Positions 1 through 11,807 of a stretch of DNA of 64,000 bases are shown piece by piece. The notes beneath the pieces were generated by a model. The model had not been told where the DNA came from, searched no databases, and saw only the letters and a list, made by a program, of their open reading frames with translations. Source of the stretch: Gerris lacustris (Eukaryota; Arthropoda; Insecta; Hemiptera; Gerridae); assembly GCA_951217055.1 (NCBI GenBank), contig OX578279.1, positions 76,275,631 through 76,339,630 of the forward strand, in the 5' to 3' direction. A program made the translations under genes and the position numbers. The stretch's first letter is position 1. Each line of letters begins with the position of its first letter.

Positions 1-83
1 GAAAAAAATTTCAAAAATTCGCATTATAAAAATTTTGAAGCCATTGCAATAGCGTAATTTTCTTTGAAAATTCGCTAATAAAA

Positions 84-510
84 AATTAGTGTGGCACATA
101 GCTTCCTCGCGTCCTATTTCGTATATTTAATGATTTTATGCTTTTACAACCTAGAACGATACTTTTGAAGGTATAAATAGCTGTAAATACATTTTTGTTT
201 GTGTGCGTATGGAAGAGAAATGAATGGGTGCGGAAGTTTGAAACTTATATGGGACCAACAATGAGCTAATTATGACCTACCATCCCATTTTTATTAAAAT
301 CGGACGAGTAGTTTTTAGGATATTTTGTTGGTTCGAAAAAATTGAGCGGCAGTCAGGCTGATAAATAGTCACGGAACCAAAAATAACCAAAAATGTCCCT
401 TGTTGTCTGAAACGGATTTCTGTCTTGGAATTTTTGAAATCGGAGTCACAAAATGTTCTTTCTTTAAAACGATCATACTCCTTCCCTTACCTTCAGTAAG
501 CTCGGAAGCA
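84..510 (-). repeat. Family A interspersed repeat, copy 1
   Basis: Minus-strand copy of the commonest repeat here. In plus-strand reading it opens with AATTAGTGTGGCACATAGC and closes with AAGCTCGGAAGCA. The interior carries the phrases TATATGGGACCAACAATGAG, a Q/R-T-D-type TGTCTG-rich stretch that is decayed here, and AACGGATTTCTGTCTTGGAA. The same order recurs at 6871-7406 and 50069-51490, and reversed at 3704, 21583, 30171 and 62371. No transposase is encoded; this is a non-autonomous element. Confidence 0.85.
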
Positions 511-1156
511 AAATACTGGCAACCATACTAATTCTTATATAAAGACTTGAAGATGAGTTTATTTGTTAATTATTTTAAGTAACCTGAGAATTTCTGTATA
601 CGATTAGAAAATCATTTTATGTATTTTACAAGCTTTTATTTAACTTGCAATGTTTGTATGTATGTTCGGGTAAAATCTTGCAACTAAATTTTAAAGCAGT
701 TATCCTCAATAGATTGAATGGAAAGGTTGCATACAAGTATAGTTTGGATGACAATGCTTGGTTGCATAAGCTAAGTGACGTCATTCTAAATCCAATATGG
801 TGGGCAGCACAAGATGATGGACTAGTTATTTTATAAGCACGCCCATGATATGGGTATCAAATGAAAGGGTTTGGTGAGAAGAATACGAATAAAAGCTTGT
901 ATATGATTTTTTTTTTTTTAAAAATCAACTTATTTACTCAAACCATAATAATATATGTTTAATAAAGTAACCAATGATGTAAGAGAACACTAATCATTGT
1001 ATACCTTTAATAATGTAAATTTAACATTCAAAATTATAATTTTACGAATAAACGTGGATTTTTATCAGACGCGTTTAGAAAATCATCTTACCATGAAAAG
1101 CTTTCTCCTTCACGCTTTTATAGATTCTCATTCTCCTTGTATTAATATCTCAAGTA
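511..1156. other. AT-rich sequence, no gene recognised
   Basis: No convincing gene. A 63-codon open frame (645-836) shows no domain. The phrase GGTATCAAATGAAAGG near 851-866 is the reverse of a phrase inside family F (28.5-29.3 kb), so part of this stretch is probably decayed repeat. Confidence 0.5.
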
Positions 1157-1228
1157 GCCGTGATCGTATAGTGGTTAGTACCTTGCGTTGTGGCCGCAAT
1201 AACCCAGGTTCGAATCCTGGTCACGGCA
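1157..1228 (+). tRNA. tRNA-His (GTG anticodon)
   Basis: A 72-nt sequence folds as a full cloverleaf. The acceptor stem GCCGTGA (1157-1163) pairs with TCACGGC (1221-1227), followed by discriminator A (1228). The D-arm region GTAT...GTAC is intact. The anticodon stem TTGCG/CGCAA encloses loop TTGTGGC, with GTG at 1190-1192. The T-stem CCAGG/CCTGG encloses TTCGAAT. A and B box promoters are intact and there is no intron. G-1, as usual for tRNA-His, would be added after transcription. A T6 run starts 7 nt downstream. The lack of mismatches suggests a working gene rather than SINE debris. Confidence 0.96.
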
Positions 1229-1234
1229 CTATAC

Positions 1235-1240
1235 TTTTTT
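1235..1240 (+). terminator. Pol III terminator of tRNA-His
   Basis: Six consecutive T on the sense strand, 7 nt after the tRNA 3' end, the usual RNA polymerase III stop signal. Confidence 0.85.
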
Positions 1241-1689
1241 ATTTCTTAGAAATAAAATATAGTATTAATATTAATACTATATTATAAAGAAGAAGAAGAA
1301 TAACCTACAAATGTTTCACGGCCTTAGTGCATTATCTTAATATTTTTTTATTGATGCCATAAAATTTGAATTGACATTATTTACTGATGTCATAAAAAAT
1401 ATAACTTGATTTTATTTATATTGTTTATACTTCCTCGACTTCAGTTTTAAGAAGAACGCCTTTATGCGCTTCAACTTCAAAACTAAAAATATATCTTGGA
1501 AATGCTTGGTTAGTTATTGTCATCAACCTATATTCTCGTAAGAAAGTTAAAAGAGAAAACATTCGGCGAATAAATTATGTAATAAATATATTAAGATGTT
1601 AATTATGTAATAAGATGTTATAAATAATGATGGCTGCATATTTGCACTAAACTCAGATTAAGTTATTCCGCTATTCGTTCAAAATTTGT
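1241..1689. other. AT-rich spacer
   Basis: AT-rich DNA with no recognisable gene or repeat boundary. Short local repeats of TTATGTAATAAGATGTTA occur around 1575-1625. Confidence 0.5.
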
Positions 1690-2265
1690 TAAGAGGCTAA
1701 ACCCGTTTTTTACTTTTCCTCACCGTCTCCGAAGGTATTAAGAAAAAGTATTGTTTTCACCTAAAAATCCGAAACCGAGATTTCAACGGAATTATCCGGT
1801 TTTTGGGGTTTTAAGACGATTTGAGTGGTTTTTAGCTGGATGTCAGTCTGTTTGTCTGTCTGTCTGTCTGTGTCACGCATAACTATCACAGTTTTTAAGC
1901 TAGAGAGTTGAAACTTGGTGCAAAAATGAGGACTTATACGTAGTTGTGCTGCCCGGAAAATCCATATTTTCTGCCATCTTGAACCTAGTTTTTTGAGTCA
2001 GCAAAACTTAAAAGAATTCGTAAAACATCGAAAAGTGGTCCGATCGAGTTAAAATTTGGCGCGAATGTATCTCCTCTTTATGACAAACAAATCCACCAAA
2101 TTTCATTCGATATTGGCCGCCATTTTCGGTTATCGATTTTTTAGTTTTTGAATTTTGACGGTTATAGTCCACAGGCCACCATAAGAAGTGAGTCGCTGAT
2201 TGATAAAGTTTTCTTACCTTATGGAATCGCTTATTTATGCCTTGTCCACCGATGAATTGGGTATA
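1690..2265 (+). repeat. Interspersed repeat with TGTCTG module
   Basis: Contains a (TGTC)n stretch at about 1845-1872, followed by TTGAAACTTGGTGCAAAAATG. This is a variant of the module seen in families A, B, E and G. The part around 2040-2130 (TTTGGCGCGAATG..., TTCATTCGATATTGGCCGCC) matches the reverse of 19290-19385, so it is an interspersed repeat. Confidence 0.6.
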
Positions 2266-3000
2266 TGGCAACTAATACCAAAAGTATAAATACGTTTTAA
2301 TAATATAGCCATATCCTTGGAACCGGTAAAAAATAAGGAACAAATATTAAAAAAAAAAAACCGAATGAAATTCCATTATTAGTTTAAAAGTTATAATCGA
2401 ACATAATTATTAATTAGTGGAATACCTAAGTTTGTTTACATTTTTCAAAATTCAAATAATTAAATAAATGAAATAAAATAAATAAAAGTGATGTATAATT
2501 CTTTTTTGAGATACGATAATGAGCAGGAGAGGCCTCTTTAATGGCCTCCGAAGTGAGGAAAAGTTCCGAGGTACCCCGTACCCGATTTTTTTTATCATTT
2601 GTTGCTGTATCGATATGCAATCTAGTAGTTCAAAAGCATTCTCCGGACTCTTTTGTTTCCATTGCAATCACTCAAATTTTAAAGCCTTGACAGTTAGGTC
2701 ACATCATTTCAATTGAAGAAATCCCTCGTTTATATTCAATGTCGCGTTCACGTGTGTCTAGTACAAAAGATGGAGGAAACATATTCAGGCCCACGTGCCG
2801 CCTTTGCTTGCCTTTTGAAACTCAACAATTACTATATTTAGCATTGGATAACGTCTATGTTATGGTACACCGAGTATTCTTAGTAGCTTGTATATATCCT
2901 CCAGTTTAGAGTGTATTAGTGCTCTTCCATTAATTGGTTTCAGATACCACTTCTACCGTATCGTGACCGAACAATATATTTTTAACAGAATGTTATATAA
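2266..3000. other. Non-coding, nothing recognised
   Basis: Overlapping short open frames on both strands (2426-2716) have no domain and look accidental. Confidence 0.45.
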
Positions 3001-3215
3001 CAGGGGCGGGGGGAACAAAATGTGGCTCCCAGAGCCGTATGCGGCTCTTCGTGTAGTCAAGTGTGACTCCCATTCAAAATTTATATCCTTTTTTAGTTTT
3101 GATAATTTGAAAAGTTCGAAATCTACATTTGCACGTTTTGTAAACCAATTATTTGTAAAATTATTAAAGACTAGCGCTCCGCGCGGGGTGAAGGCTAGGA
3201 ATTAGTCAAGTAGGC
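3001..3215 (+). mobile_element. Possible hAT-type element end
   Basis: Begins CAGGGGCGGGGGGAAC and is followed by a GGCTCCCAGAGCCGTATGCGGCTCTT palindromic word (given in parts: GGCTCCCAGAGCC, then GTATGCGGCTCTT). CAGGGG ends with a nearby GGCTC.../...GAGCC stem are typical of hAT superfamily termini. No matching right end was found. Confidence 0.35.
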
Positions 3216-3703
3216 CTAGCAATTAAATGAAATGCCTAAATGGTTTTGTTTTCAATGCCATCTAGGAATAAATTCAGGACTATATTATACATCATTCATT
3301 CCTTTACGAAGAATAAAATACTCTCCATAGGAGTCTCTATATGTTTAAAAAATTCCCAATGAACTCTATGTAATAGAGTTTTAAATAACAATGCTAATAA
3401 AAGGATAAAATAAATAAATAATAAACGTAATCAAAAGCAATTAGACTGGGAAGTGATTGAACAATCATCATCATGGTGCATTAATTTAATTACCATACTC
3501 TTCTCTCGTTTCGGCTATTACACCAGTAAATGTTTAATAACTCTAGTTATAAAAAAATGATAAAATAGAAAAAAAGAAGAAATAAAAAGAGAATTAGTGT
3601 GAGGTTCAAGCACCCCAATCAGAAATTAAATCGGTCAACAATTGCGGACGCCATAAGAGCTCAAAGTTAAAAATTAAAAACACTGATATTTGTTTTTAAT
3701 TTT
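3216..3703. other. Non-coding with a short repeated phrase
   Basis: No gene. The stretch 3625-3680 (AATCGGTCAACAATTGCGGA, CGCCATAAGAGCTCAAAG) recurs in decayed form at about 6664-6715, so it is an unclassified repeat. Confidence 0.5.
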
Positions 3704-4283
3704 GCTTCCGAGCTTACCGAAGGTAACGGAAGCATTGTGTTCACTTTTGAGAACGAAAAACTTTTATGCCTCCGATTTTAAAAATTCCAAGACAGAAATC
3801 CGTTTCAGACATCAGGGAACATTTTTGGTCTCGTGTCTGTCTGTCTGTCTGTCGGTCTGTGTGTCCGCGAATTATGAAACGTGCGACGATAACTTGAGTA
3901 AATGTCGACCGATTTTGATAAAATTTGGTAGACATGTTCATTTTACCAATGTCCAGGACGAGTTCGTTGGAAAACGTTATCCGTTCAAGCGTTCACGAGC
4001 AACGCTTCGTAAACGTGAACTTCAAATTTAAAATTGGAATTTTTAGGTCGGGAAAAAAATCTAACATCATCTATTCAATGTGACAAACATTTTTTTCAAA
4101 TACAATTTTATAGTTAAGCCAACAGCGACACCGCTATGAAGTGTTAAAGATCGCTAAAACTATTAATAGTTTTTACACAATAAACATTATAACAATAAAG
4201 TAATTTAACAATAATATTAATGTTAATATAACAATAACGTACATGATATGTTGCGAGGAAGCTATGTGCCACACTAATTGGCA
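3704..4283 (+). repeat. Family A repeat, copy 2
   Basis: Full-length plus-strand copy. The 5' end is GCTTCCGAGCTTACCGAAGG followed by TAACGGAAGC, an imperfect hairpin. Next come the conserved TCCAAGACAGAAATCCGTTT, a (TGTC)n tract (about 3835-3855) and CCGATTTTGATAAAATTTGG. The 3' end is GAGGAAGCTATGTGCCACAC then TAATTGGCA. The inner part with a GTTCACG...CGTGAAC palindrome (about 3988-4020) is shared with 21583-22171 and with family D/E, so this is a composite subfamily. Confidence 0.88.
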
Positions 4284-4995
4284 GTCTATTTACATTTGTT
4301 TTTAATTCTTTATCAAATTTAGCCCTATTTAAGCTAGAGCCGATGGAGGTACGACTTAAAGTCATAGGACCAAAGTTGTAGATCTCTTAAAATGATTTAC
4401 CGTTGGTGCAATCTGCTTTTTGATATGACTTACCGTTTAGCTGCAATAAGCCTCCAAAAGAACTTTAAAGTTGCGCCCGCTATCTTTAATTTTTTAAGGG
4501 GGGTAGTACTTTTTTTAACTTTTCGGATTTTTCCAGTTGGTTTGGGCCAATTTCCGAACAAACGCAAAAAACCGCGAGTCTCTAGGTGGTCTAGAAGTAC
4601 CCAAACATTTTGATTAGCGAGTTTGTAGGGTTTGTGTACGGTGGGTCAACCTAATTTTTTTTAGATTATGTTTTATATACTTTTTTTAATATAAAAATTG
4701 TTAATAACTTTGGATCTACTCAATATTTTTTTATGAAACCAAGCCTACAAATTGCACAACATGTTCCTGAAAAAAAAAAATTAATTGATTTCATTTAGCC
4801 AGTTTTGCGCCTATAAAGTCTGACTGGGGTTCAGACACATCCACACATACATACATGAAAAAAGTTAAGGTCGGATTCGGTTTTTGGAATGAATAAAATG
4901 AAAAAGTATCCAAAAAAAAAAAATCAATTCTGACCAATTGTTAAAACTTTAATTTTATATATATAGATAGATTTTAAATTTCTGAAATAATACTT
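4284..4995. other. Non-coding, nothing recognised
   Basis: AT-rich; a 73-codon frame at 4392-4613 has no recognisable domain. Homopolymer A runs at 4770-4780 and 4911-4922. Confidence 0.45.
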
Positions 4996-5647
4996 TGTAC
5001 AAATTATCTCTGGGGCACCCTGATTGAAATCCTATAAAGTCCCTGAAAAAAAAAGTTGTGCTCAAGCCGCTATCTTGGAAAATAGCGGCTAAAATTCAAT
5101 TTTTTGCTTCTACTAACTTAAATATTAGGTTTAGAAAGAGAAAGTTCAAGTAAAAATTGTTTATGTAATTATCAATAAATTTGATTCTCAAATTTTTTTC
5201 TCTCTGACCAACCGTAGAGGCATAAAATGACCATTAATACAGGCCAAATCAGCCCTTAATACAGGTACTCTATAATAGTAAACAATTATTATTAACTTCT
5301 AACCTCACAACTACACCTATAACCTCGTCCAGGCTTGGTAACTCGGCGCTGACAACATGCAATCGCTGGGCACTGAGCGCAAGAAAATTACGTGCGCTGA
5401 GATATAAATGGTAATTTTGTGCCTCTACGGTTGGTCAGAGAGAAAAAACTTTGAGAATCAAATTTATAGATAATTACATAATAAACCATTTTTACTTGAA
5501 TACTTTTTACTAAACCTATTAATTAAGCTAGTAGAAGCAAAAAATTTAATTTTGGCCGCTATCTTTCAAGATGGCGGCTTGAGCACAACTTTTTTTGGGG
5601 GGACTTTATAGGATTTCAGTCAGGGTGCCCCAGAGATAATTTGTACA
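4996..5647. mobile_element. Palindromic (foldback) element, about 650 bp
   Basis: Arms of about 225 bp (4996-5225 and 5423-5647) are inverted copies. TGTACAAATTATCTCTGGGG on the left is answered by its reverse complement ending at 5647; GCCGCTATCTTGGAAAATAG and ACCAACCGTAGAGGCA are likewise mirrored. The loop of about 200 bp (5226-5422) is unrelated to the arms. No coding sequence. The structure fits a foldback/MITE element. Confidence 0.75.
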
Positions 5648-6870
5648 GTCTCTTGCTTGTATGACACATTTTTTTTCAAAAACCTAAAATGACTGGTCTA
5701 TTAGTTGACCAATTGTTATCTCATAAAATTGCTAATATTTGGACGTTTTTAAAGTTGACGAAATTTCTTCTCCCCAAAGTTTATTTAATTTTTTAAATAG
5801 GTACCTAATTATTTGCATTATCTCTCTGTTAATAATTATATTTTCTTTTTTTTCTGTACTTTACATAGTACTTAAGACTTGTGTAGAATATGCAATTATA
5901 TTAATTAAATTAAATGATCATTTCTGTATTTAATACTAACCACTATATTAATGAAACCATTAGAGAGATCCTTTTTCATCTTGCTAATTATCTGTAAAGA
6001 TATAGATATTGTTTGGACATGATACCCTCTTTAACCCTTTCTCTTCGTTCATAAGATTCGTTTAATAAATTGATCTAAATCAATTATTATCAGATTAAGA
6101 AAATTAGTAGCGATTTATTTTACATTCATTTGTAAAAAAAAAAAAAGAAAAAAAAAAAAAAAATATTTGACAATTTTTTGATGTTTTAAAACCATTACTT
6201 GGTGTTTTTTTTATTTTTTTATTTATTCAAAAACATTTTAAAGAGTTTTAATCCGTTTGCCATTTTCATCTTTATGACTTTTAAATCTTTATTTTGTTTT
6301 TTTTTCTATTCTTCAGTTAATCCCTTTATTGCGACAATTCTTTTTTTATGTTCATTATTAGCGTATTTGCTTCGTTCAAAGAAGTTATTACTTCAGCGAT
6401 TTTTCCCCTCTGATGTTATCGTTAAGGAAGTAAGAGAAATAAATCCTTTTCAACAATCCTAAGGATAAAAATAACCTAAGGTATTATAACGACATTGGTC
6501 GATTTTGATCCTTTTGATGTTTCTATTTTCTAAACCTTCCATTATCCGCTAGTTAGATAAATTTTATAGATCAGCGTTTTTATTGGAATTATCATTGTTA
6601 TTTGGTAAGTAGATTCTCGCGATTTACCTCATTATAAATCTACTGGTTCTTAAAAGGATTTTAAATCGGCCAATAATTGCGGACGCTATGTGACCTCAAA
6701 GTCAAAAATTATAAAATATTAATATTAATAAATAATATATTAATATTAATAAAATATTAATCATATCCAGCTCCAACAAAAATCTTGAATCAAACTCTTC
6801 TGTTACAAATCAGTAGCTGTTTGTGCAATTAGTTTTTCAATATGACTTACAGTTAATTCACAAAATAGAC
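5648..6870. other. AT-rich non-coding
   Basis: Long A and T runs (for example 6133-6162 and 6207-6310). No gene. The stretch 6664-6715 is a decayed copy of 3625-3680. Confidence 0.5.
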
Positions 6871-7406
6871 TGCCCAATTAGTGTGGCACATAGCTTCTTC
6901 GCATCCTAGCACGTACTTTATTGATTTAATGCTTTTACACCCATTATTGTCTATTTTTTATTATTTTTTTTAATCAGTCAAAATTGTTTTGAGTTTTTAC
7001 ACGAATTAAAGTATCAATTTAGGAAAAGTTAAAGAGCGCAGACGGTTCATATTAATCTGGGGCTATCTGCGGGTAACTTTCGATAAACTATAAAAGTTTC
7101 ATTCAAATCGAATAAGTACTTTTGAAGCTATAAGTGTAAATAAATGTATGTTTGTGGGCATGTGGAAGAGAAACAAATGAGGGCAGAAGATTGAAATTTA
7201 TATGGGACCAACAATGATTTACTATCCAAATGTTATTAAAATCGGACGTAGTTTTAAAGATCTTTTGGTTCGCAAAAATTGAGCGATAGACAGACATGGA
7301 ACCAAAAATGTTCCCTGATCTCTGAAATGGATTTCTGTCTAAGAATTTTTGAAATCGGAGACGTAAAATCATTTAGCATTCGTTACCTCTGGTAAGCTTG
7401 GAAGCA
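6871..7406 (-). repeat. Family A repeat, copy 3
   Basis: Complete minus-strand copy. It starts TGCCCAATTAGTGTGGCACA, has GGGGCTATCTGCGGGTAACT and TATATGGGACCAACAATG in the middle, and ends GGTAAGCTTGGAAGCA. Shares the longer interior (AAAGTTAAAGAGCGCAGACG) with 50069-51490 and 62371-63287. Confidence 0.87.
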
Positions 7407-9738
7407 AAAACTTACTTCTGTTACACGGTTTTAACTAAAAGTGAGCCTAATTTCAAATTTCCAGCTGTTGTGGAAATGACTTATAATTTTGATGATGAGT
7501 CAGTCAGTCAGTAACATAAATGTTAACTTTGAAACCTTCCCTTTTTAAACAGCCTTAATATTAGCTTCTGGTTTTTTTTTTTTAAATTTTTACTTTTACT
7601 AAGCTACTTAAGCTTAATCTACGTTTCAAATTCCAAATGCTCATCCTAAGAGGAAACAGCGATATGAGGGTGAGAAAATCCGGGTGAGTTAATTTACCCT
7701 GTTATTGGCCTATTAAAATACACATCATGCTTACTGGAACTTTGCCTTGCGCACTGCCGAACACTCAAATGTCAAGTAATAATGTTGTCTGGAACTGAAA
7801 TGATAGATACCCTCGAGAAAATTAATTTTAATGAAGATTTCCATTTTATAAATCAAAAAGTCAAATATGCCTCGAAGATTCTTTTTCCTTTTATTGAAGA
7901 GAGATCACGACTTTATCAGTAACTTTGAAGGTGGAGGCTTTAATTTTCACGTTTTATCATTCTTATCATGAACAGTTGAGTTGATTGAAATGTTTGGTAT
8001 TCAGTGCCCATTTATATTAAGAACTTCTTTAAATATTGCGAGAGGTATGAAAAAGGCCAAAAGGTGTTCTTATTGCTATAAGGCCTGTATAAAATCTTAT
8101 GCTTCAAATTTATTAATAAGATATCTTAAAATTATCTTACTTATTAAAAGAAGGAGATTGCAGAGATTTATGACAATGGGTTGAACTTATTAATGAAATT
8201 TCAATTAACTTATTTTTGAGTTCTGTTCCAAAGTTCCAAGTCACATTATTGGTTGTGGATCTTTGACATTTTGAAAACATATTCAGTCTCGTTTTTTATA
8301 TGAAGTTTTGACTGACTTACGCCTTATTATTACTACAAGATATAGACAAATTTAATTTGCTGTTGTACATTTTTCTTTCTTGTGAAGTGACTTCATTGTT
8401 CATTTTCTTAGCATTTAATTACTTTAGCCTTTATAATTCTTTTGTGATGTTCTTTTTCTTATGAACATTTTGTCATCTCACCTTATGTCTTCTTTATATT
8501 AATAATATCTTTTTGATATTTTTTTTTTCTTTGTTCTTAAAAATGTTGTTTTTCTTTGTCTGTTACTTTCTGCTTATGGACCTGACATTTTTTCATTCCC
8601 GAAATTAAAAATACAAAGAACGTTAGGTTTGCGAAATGCACATTTCAATAATTAAATCATCTATTAAAATATATTCTATTTTAACTAAGATTTAAAATAA
8701 CATACTTCTCAGTAAAATCTCAGTTAAACCATGAGATATTTAGTTCGATTCCCAGAGAGGTGAGACATGTTTTATACTAAGAACTGTATGAAGCTAATTT
8801 AAAACATGGCTGACCCTTCTCTTAAATCCATACGTAAATGAAACGAAGAAACTACTGAACCCAACGTTAAAAAGTAAATATATTTAACCCATGTGCACGC
8901 ATTGAGACGGGAAGCACAGTTTTTAAACTTCATGTTAATAGAAATACATTATTTTAATTGAAAAAAAACTTGTAGGATTATTAAAATAACATATTTTCTG
9001 TTCTGACTCTATACAAAGCAGTTTAGTTATACAATGATTTCTAAATCAATGAACACACTGATTTCCATCCATTATATAATCAGATGCATTGAATCGCTCT
9101 GTTCTTTTCCAGCGTCGATTCTGAAAAACGTATTTTTAGTAATTTGTATAGTTACTATCCACGTACTTGATGTAGTGGCCGCTTTGCCCTCTTCTTATCT
9201 AATCTAATCTTTAGCATTTTAAAATAAATTACTGTAGAGTTGAATATATATTCTATAGGTTTCGTAGAATGATAAAATACGTGATTTAGTATGACACATA
9301 ATGCGCTGATTTATACGTTGCTATCTCTTAAAGAGCATTTTTCTTTTTTAGATTTATAATATCGAAGCACTGAGTCTGTTATATATACCTTTCACTAGAT
9401 TGCTTCTTACATCTCCTTGGGCGAAACTCACTAAATTGATTACTATGTGTTCTATTTATTTTGCTTTCTTTATAAGTAATCCTCAACAAAAACCTAACTT
9501 GTGAAAAAAGGGCCAAGTTCCAGAACCCCACCCAAAAAATTCAGCCTCTCAAAGTAATGATATCTACATTGTGGCCAAGTTTGCTGTTTCTTTAGTCCAT
9601 AGTCTTACTTCACTCCTACTGTCATGAGCTGCTCCTTTAATTTTATTGCCAGTTCCTTTCCACTTTTTCCTTAACACTTTGCCAGTTCCTGAATAAGGCA
9701 TTAAACAAATTATATGCAACGCAATAACAAAACAAAAT
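7407..9738. other. AT-rich non-coding, 2.3 kb
   Basis: No exon, RNA gene or clear element ends. A GTTCGATTCCC B-box-like word at about 8748-8758 has no matching A box nearby, so no tRNA or SINE is called. Confidence 0.5.
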
Positions 9739-9784
9739 GCTTGCATACGAGTCTGCAAGACAGTGAGACATTTTCATGTAACGC
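9739..9784 (+). repeat. Short repeat shared with 40.6 kb
   Basis: GCTTGCATACGAGTCTGCAA and the following GACAGTGAGACATTTTCATG match the reverse complement of 40623-40668 with few changes. Identity of the family is unknown. Confidence 0.6.
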
Positions 9785-9860
9785 CGCTGGGAAAGAGAAG
9801 AAGTCCCCCGACTTCTTCTCTTTCCCAGCGAAAATTGCTTACGCCCCCGTAAGCAATTTT
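9785..9860. repeat. Twin adjacent hairpins with CCCC loops
   Basis: Two perfect inverted repeats lie back to back. The first has 21-bp arms, 9785-9805 and 9810-9830 (core GGGAAAGAGAAGAAG). The second has 13-bp arms, 9831-9843 and 9848-9860 (AAAATTGCTTACG). Both loops are exactly CCCC. Confidence 0.9.
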
Positions 9861-9897
9861 GATCAAGCATTCCGTCAGTCACCTTTCGACATCAGCG

Positions 9898-10259
9898 ATG
9901 GAGGACCGTCCGCTTGCTTCCGAAGGATCGGACATAGTAGATAATAATGTCGATCGAGAATTTATTAGCCTCCTCATTGATTTATATCGTGATTGTCCGG
10001 AGTTGTGGAAAGTTCCACTCCTTCAGCCAACGTCGTTTCCTCGGGATCTTTTTTTCCGCTTGAGAGCAACAACTGTCAAAATGAGAAACCCCAAATCCTG
10101 ATTCGAAACCATGGTATTTACACAATACTGATTCACTAAAGTCCAGGAGGAGCAGTTCACTAGACGAAAACTCCGCTACAAATGAGTGTTGATGAAAAGA
10201 TTGATAGTATGCTTGATGCGTCCCAAGGCTGCTTGAAGCACTTGTCAATCAGCTTGACG
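9898..10259 (+). pseudogene. Broken MADF-domain gene fragment
   Basis: The ATG at 9898 opens a frame with an acidic start (MEDRPLASEGSD) followed by REFISLLIDLYRDCPELW. That is the first helix of a MADF (Myb/SANT-like DNA-binding) domain: an aromatic/isoleucine-rich helix ending in P-x-LW. After residue 36 or so the rest of the domain is missing. The sequence changes frame into a serine-rich stretch (10011-10120) and then another short open piece (from 10182). MADF proteins are often encoded beside PIF/Harbinger transposases, so this is probably transposon-derived. It is non-functional as it stands. Confidence 0.55.
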
Positions 10260-11805
10260 TGTGAATCTTTAGTGCAAAACTTCCACTCCATGCACCTTTA
10301 ATATAATAATTGTATATCAGCTATAACTATTTCGTAATGACCAGTTTTGACCTCTCTATTTGTTCTTCATTTTTAAAAATTGTTTTGAAAACATATTTGT
10401 ATTAAAATAATATATAAAGGTTAGTAAACTAATAATTTTACTTCAGTTAAAGCTTTTCAGCTTTATTTACTATTCAATTTATAAGGTATAGCTTTATACC
10501 AAATTATCTAAATCCTCTTAGAATATGATATTTTGTTTAGTTTCTTTATTTATTTTTAGAGAAGGATTTATATCTTTGTTTTCCTTTCTCTTCTCTTTCT
10601 AAACAGAATCTCTTTGCGTTTATTCCGAAGCTCACCTGTAGTAGTTTATTCTTATCTTTATGTTTGAAAGTGAACACCTTTACACACATAGACCATTTAG
10701 AACGAGGCGTAGTTGGAAAAGGTCTTGTTGATAGCTCTTAAAATCTAAATTCTGTCAGGCTTAAAGACCTATATTTTCTTACGGCTTTAAATATGGAGTA
10801 CTAGATAGGCAATGTGCCAAAGTGAACCAACCGTTTCTCAGATATTTTTAGCAAATCTGAGTTCTTCTTACCTGATTTATAATATCGTTTGTTCAACCTT
10901 ATTTTCTTAGATTTGTTATCGTAACTGAGTACTGAGTAAAGCTAGGGTTTTTATTCCTCTTAACGTTTAAATTTATTTTTACTTGAATATTTAAGTTATT
11001 CTTATACCCTTAGGAGAGTTATATGGGATTCAATGGGTAAAGTAAATTATAGCAAAATAACTCATTATTTTTATATATGAACTACTGATATGTTTTAACA
11101 CTACTTTTTTTTAATGCCTAAATTATTTTAATCTTTTTTAAAGAGCTTTATTTGCCCGAAACGGTTATTTTAGTATAACTTTTAAATGAAATGTGTATTC
11201 GTCATTAGTTCTTCAGATTGTTTGAAATGAATATTGAAAGTTTTATTATCAATATATGATCTTTGATTTTTTTTTTCTACTTTTTGCTATAATAGTTATG
11301 GTAATATAGTAGTATATTTATTTATTTACAACAGAAATTTACATATACTTCTGTATAAGTGTTATAAATAAATGCAAATATAATTAAATTGTGCATTAAA
11401 ATTAATAGCTTTTTTCAATTTTCTTATTTATTTTCTCTTTCTATTTCTTCCTTCTTTTTATTTTTTATCTTAATCTCTTAGCATAATTAGTTAATTTATT
11501 AACAGAATAACATATAATTAAATAATAAACAACAAAAAAATTAAAATTAATAAATTAAAATTAATGAATAAAGTATTAAAAAAAAAAAAAATACAACAAA
11601 AAACAAACTTCACTAGTAATTTCACAAAAACAAATTCTAATTTATAAATAATATAACAACAAAAAACAAAATTCACAAGCGATTTCGCAAAAACTAATTC
11701 TAATTATAATTAGAGTTTAGAATGCTTTCATATAAATCAATGTATAGCATACAAAATTAATTATAAATATATTGCATAAATAGAGATTAATAATTAATTT
11801 AAATA
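10260..11805. other. AT-rich non-coding, 1.5 kb
   Basis: No gene or clear repeat boundary. Local duplicated phrase AACAACAAAAAACAAA(C/A)TTCAC at about 11596 and 11656. Confidence 0.5.
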
Positions 11806-11807
11806 TA

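Noticed and set aside
3690..4031. Cys/Ser/Val-rich peptides (CLSVCLSVC), also at 21557-21904
   Set aside because: They come from the (TGTC)n tract of family A; not a secreted peptide gene.
9898..10259. Intact MADF transcription factor gene
   Set aside because: The domain stops after the first helix and the frame shifts; no full open frame exists.
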